Positions 4,032 through 6,344 of a stretch of 6,344 nt of DNA are shown here, piece after piece. The position numbers and the translations under genes are program-made. Within the stretch, counting starts at the first letter, position 1, and each line of letters opens with the position of its first letter. This DNA is from DAORHV01 sp964458645 (GTDB lineage: Bacteria; Patescibacteriota; Gracilibacteria; Peribacterales; Peribacteraceae), in contig CAYWJU010000030.1 of assembly GCA_964458645.1 (NCBI GenBank), positions 1-6,344 on the forward strand, written 5' to 3'. The notes beneath the pieces are model-generated. The model did not search any database and was not told the origin of the DNA. It worked only from the letters and a program-made list of their open reading frames with translations.

Positions 4032-5507
4032 CTACTGAGAAATAGCCTCGAAGATCGGCATGAAGTCCTGCTGCATGTCGGTCATCGGTTTTGCGACGGA
4101 CGGCTCTTCCACGGCTACGGAAGAGACTTCTTTGCGTTCCGAAGTGATGGTGAGGTCGATTGCCGGGCTGCCCAGTAGCGAGGCGTGAATGACGGAGTCC
4201 ATTTTCATGTTCTTGAACGAGTTGCTGAACAGCAGCTTGAATGACTCAATGGTGATCACGGAAGCGCCGGACGGAATGCTGATACTGCCTTTGACATCGA
4301 TCTCCGTCTCGTTGGCCTTCATGATGTCGAGATCGACGCTCAGTACCGTTGCGGTGTCCTGGTACACGACCATGGTGAATTTCTTGGCAGTCATCGTGCC
4401 TTCGGCAACCTTCTTGTCCGACGAGAGCAGCGTGAACGCATCACCCTTCTTTTCGAAGGCAACGTTTTCAGTCGGGGTCTTGGGGTTGCTCACCTTGAAG
4501 TGCGCATCGCCGTTGCGATTCATGAGTGCGTCGATATCCAACACGACGACTCCGCCCGTGTCGGTGGCCTGACCGACGAAACCGCGTGGATCAAAGGATT
4601 CTTTGTCGGCATACACAATGCCTTTCAGCGATCCCATTTTCTCCACATCGGCGCGCATTTCCGTCTTCATGGCCTCGAATTCACTCTTCATGTCCGCGTT
4701 TACGCCGGCCGGATCATTCTGCTCCATGGCGTATTCCATGAATGCCTCGATCGTCGCGGCAAGCTTCTGTTTGTCGGCTTCCACGCGCACGCGGTACATG
4801 CCGTCCTCTTCGGGCAACAGCTCTACTGCGGTCCACAGGTGTGCGTTTTGCACGAGCGTCTGCATTTTTTTGGCGGAGTCGCGGTACTGGGCGACGGAGC
4901 GTTCAATCAAACTCTCGACGGTCATGGGAGTGGCGGACGGATCGTCTTTGGTGCCTTCGGCGATCATGTCGTTGATTTCCTTGAACGTGGCCATGTACCA
5001 GGCCGACGATACCTTCTTGTCGAGCGTGACTTCGCCCTTCCCCGGTTGCTTGATGAGCAGGTTGGCAATATTCAGGAATACCTTGGCGTTCGTACTGCGC
5101 ATCTTGGCGGATACTGCAATGCTGGCTTGTTGCATGTTGGGTTCGGACGGATTGTCCGGCATGACGCCGAACATTTCGCCCGGAGCCATTGCTGCCAGAT
5201 TGAAGTCTACGTTGGCGTCGAATTTTGGCTGCTTGGTGTCGGTAAGATCCATGGATTGTTTTGCCTTCAATTCAGCCGTGATACTGCCAGGGAATACATT
5301 GGCGATCGGCTGGGTTTCCAGTGCGATGTTGCTGACGGTTTCCGACAAGAACGGCGTTTGCACCTTTTCCATATTCTTCGTGACCTGTGCCACAAAGTTC
5401 TGGTGCATCTTTTCCAGCACCTGTTCGGCGGTAAGTTGCGGACCCCCGCCGCACGCGGCAAGCAGCGCAAGAGAAAGCAAGGGTAAGCCGAGGGCAAGGC
5501 GCTTCAT
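4032..5507 (-). CDS. Large secreted lipoprotein of unknown function
   Basis: The 491-aa product begins MKRLALGLPLLSLALLAAC, a lipoprotein signal peptide with lipobox LAAC; C19 is the predicted lipid attachment site, followed by GGG. The mature part opens with LTAEQVLEKMHQNF, a helix like those at the start of LolA/LprG-type and DUF6612-like lipid- or ligand-binding lipoproteins. Alternating beta-strand patterns (ITAELKAKQSMDL, FDANVDFNLAAM, ASIAVSAKMR) and a helical insert with many Met and Glu follow. From about residue 315 a second beta-rich half follows (GGVVVLDIDALM, FTMVVYQDTATVLSVDLDIM). This fits a repeated curved-sheet fold, but that is inference. ATG 5507 is chosen over 5582 because it starts the signal peptide and the longer form would run through the promoter. 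It diverges from glmS, and rpsT follows 80 bp downstream. It could bind or chaperone an envelope component. Confidence 0.83.
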   Translation of the reverse strand: MKRLALGLPLLSLALLAACGGGPQLTAEQVLEKMHQNFVAQVTKNMEKVQTPFLSETVSNIALETQPIANVFPGSITAELKAKQSMDLTDTKQPKFDANVDFNLAAMAPGEMFGVMPDNPSEPNMQQASIAVSAKMRSTNAKVFLNIANLLIKQPGKGEVTLDKKVSSAWYMATFKEINDMIAEGTKDDPSATPMTVESLIERSVAQYRDSAKKMQTLVQNAHLWTAVELLPEEDGMYRVRVEADKQKLAATIEAFMEYAMEQNDPAGVNADMKSEFEAMKTEMRADVEKMGSLKGIVYADKESFDPRGFVGQATDTGGVVVLDIDALMNRNGDAHFKVSNPKTPTENVAFEKKGDAFTLLSSDKKVAEGTMTAKKFTMVVYQDTATVLSVDLDIMKANETEIDVKGSISIPSGASVITIESFKLLFSNSFKNMKMDSVIHASLLGSPAIDLTITSERKEVSSVAVEEPSVAKPMTDMQQDFMPIFEAISQ

Positions 5508-5521
5508 AAGAATGGAGGAAG

Positions 5522-5527
5522 ATGATA
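5522..5527 (-). promoter_or_regulatory. -10 element for large lipoprotein, short leader
   Basis: TATCAT on the minus strand (five of six to TATAAT) lies 14 nt upstream of the ATG at 5507, implying a leader of about 8 nt. The hexamer 17 bp further up is CGAAAC (5550-5545), a poor -35. It falls inside the palindrome at 5545-5559, so activation or repression there is plausible. Confidence 0.45.
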
Positions 5528-5528
5528 T

Positions 5529-5559
5529 CGCACCAAATGTGCGTGTTTCGGATCGAAAC
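5529..5559. promoter_or_regulatory. Two adjacent 15-bp palindromes over the lipoprotein promoter
   Basis: CGCAC-CAAAT-GTGCG (5529-5543) and GTTTCG-GAT-CGAAAC (5545-5559) both have perfect arms and are 1 bp apart. The first fills the spacer between the proposed -10 and -35 of the large lipoprotein gene, and the second covers its -35. Two different perfect palindromes back to back in a divergent promoter region suggest operators, perhaps for two regulators. The regulatory role is inferred. Confidence 0.5.
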
Positions 5560-5646
5560 GGTAGCATGGGAAATGGGTACAAGGAAGTCGAAGGTGCCTC
5601 GGACGGTAATGATTGTCCGCTGCTTCGCCCTGTTTCAAGGCATGGC

Positions 5647-5673
5647 TGGACACCGATGAAAGTATGCTAAGAT
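5647..5673 (+). promoter_or_regulatory. Possible glmS promoter
   Basis: TGGACA (5647-5652, five of six) and an extended -10, TGC TAAGAT (5665-5673), are separated by 15 bp, shorter than ideal. Transcription would begin near 5680, giving a leader of about 65 nt. That is too short for a glmS ribozyme, and no such core is visible. Confidence 0.45.
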
Positions 5674-5744
5674 CGCGACGTCTTCTGTGACGTACAGCTT
5701 CGTTGACGCCGTACGCCTTTTGTCCGTTTCACTCCCCTTCTCTT

Positions 5745-6344
5745 ATGTGTGGCATCTTCGGATACATCGGAACGAAGAAGAACGCGGGATCTGTCGTTAT
5801 CAAAGGTTTGAAAAATTTGGAGTACCGGGGTTATGACTCATGGGGTGTTGCCATGCAGGTGAAGGGAGGTATTCGCGTGGAAAAAGACGTTGGCAAGATC
5901 AGTAGCGTGAAGAACGAGGATTTTGCCGATGAATCAACGATGGCTGTTGCGCACTCGCGTTGGGCCACCCATGGCGGCGTGACGAAGGAGAATGCCCATC
6001 CGCATTTTGGCGACTTGGGCCGCGTTGCGGTCGTTCATAACGGCATCATCGAGAACTTTCAGGAATTGCGAGCGGAGCTGGGTGCCAAGGGTCATACATT
6101 CGCTTCCGAGACCGATACGGAAGTCATTCCGCATCTGATCGAAGACTTCATGAAGGATGGTCTCTCCTTTGAAGAAGCGGTTCGTGCGTCGTGCAACAGA
6201 TTCCACGGCCGCTATGCCATTCTCGCATTTGAAAAGAACACGCGTCTGCTGGTGGCGGCGCGCACCGGGTCGCCGCTCATCGTGGGTGTTGGCAAGAAAG
6301 ATGAGTTCTTTATCGCATCGGATATTCCGGCGTTTTTGGAATAC
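5745..6344 (+). CDS. glmS: GlmS glutamine:fructose-6-phosphate aminotransferase, N-terminal 200 codons
   Basis: GlmS makes glucosamine-6-phosphate from fructose-6-phosphate and glutamine, the first step toward UDP-GlcNAc for the cell wall. The visible part is the class II glutamine amidotransferase domain: MCGIFGYIG with the N-terminal nucleophile Cys2, LEYRGYDSWGVAM, the glutamine-binding SRWATHGG, NAHPH, HNGIIENF (oxyanion-hole Asn-Gly) and SETDTEVIPHLI. RTGSPLIVGVG and FFIASDIPAFLEY then follow before the window ends. The isomerase (SIS) domains lie outside. YDSWG replaces the usual YDSAG. The ATG at 5745 is fixed by the need for Cys2. No Shine-Dalgarno is present and the upstream 20 nt are pyrimidine-rich. 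It is the only plus-strand gene and is divergent from the large lipoprotein gene, 237 bp away. Confidence 0.95.
   Translation, partial: MCGIFGYIGTKKNAGSVVIKGLKNLEYRGYDSWGVAMQVKGGIRVEKDVGKISSVKNEDFADESTMAVAHSRWATHGGVTKENAHPHFGDLGRVAVVHNGIIENFQELRAELGAKGHTFASETDTEVIPHLIEDFMKDGLSFEEAVRASCNRFHGRYAILAFEKNTRLLVAARTGSPLIVGVGKKDEFFIASDIPAFLEY

Noticed and set aside
5505..5582. Upstream ATG at 5582 for the large lipoprotein
   Set aside because: It adds 25 residues before the signal peptide and would place coding sequence over the palindromes and -10 element.
4500..5670. Long open frames on the plus strand across the large lipoprotein gene (4500-5486 and 4603-5670)
   Set aside because: They are antisense to a lipoprotein with a clear signal peptide, show no recognisable domain, and arise from codon composition of the real gene.
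5674..5744. glmS ribozyme or riboswitch
   Set aside because: The leader is about 65 nt and lacks the known pseudoknotted core.

Overview
The window holds seven protein genes: six on the minus strand and one, glmS at the right edge, on the plus strand. It reads like a compact bacterial housekeeping segment. The likely source is a member of the Patescibacteria (Candidate Phyla Radiation), possibly a Peribacteria/Peregrinibacteria-like lineage. This rests on a protein fusing sigma-70 region 4 to HARE-type winged helices, a YDSWG variant in GlmS, poorly conserved Cys-Gly-rich lipoproteins and mid-range GC. It is an inference without a database search. UGA acts as an ordinary stop (end of ruvX), so the Gracilibacteria/SR1 code is not in use.

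Layout from left to right: the first 238 codons of recA (minus, 3' end outside the window); a 129-bp gap with a near-perfect GTGTAC-N4-GTACAC palindrome and a weak promoter; a 278-aa lipoprotein of unknown function with an almost leaderless promoter; an intergenic inverted repeat built of 9-bp units; a terminator; a 372-aa sigma-region-4/HARE regulator with a strong promoter and a structured leader of about 138 nt; ruvX (Holliday-junction resolvase family) with no usual start codon; a second and larger array of the same 9-bp units containing the rpsT terminator; rpsT (ribosomal protein S20); a 491-aa lipoprotein; a 237-bp divergent intergenic region with two back-to-back palindromes; and the first 200 codons of glmS. 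No intergenic stretch exceeds 240 bp, and I see no tRNA, rRNA, CRISPR array, transposase or phage gene.

Functional themes are DNA repair (RecA, and RuvX as a likely Holliday-junction or RNA-processing nuclease), transcription and translation (the regulator, S20), and the envelope (two lipoproteins, plus GlmS feeding UDP-GlcNAc synthesis). The genes do not form one obvious operon. Most have their own promoter-like sequence, and three of the gaps carry hairpins or palindromes.

The strongest signals beyond ordinary annotation are these. (1) The paired inverted arrays of a 9-bp unit (about CGARGAAWC) at two intergenic sites. (2) The complete absence of Shine-Dalgarno sequences, with pyrimidine-rich or near-leaderless starts, at all seven genes. 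(3) ruvX lacking ATG/GTG/TTG where its domain begins. (4) The SOS-box-like palindrome upstream of recA. (5) Tandem 15-bp palindromes covering the promoter of the large lipoprotein. (6) The sigma4/HARE protein with a leader that can fold in mutually exclusive ways.
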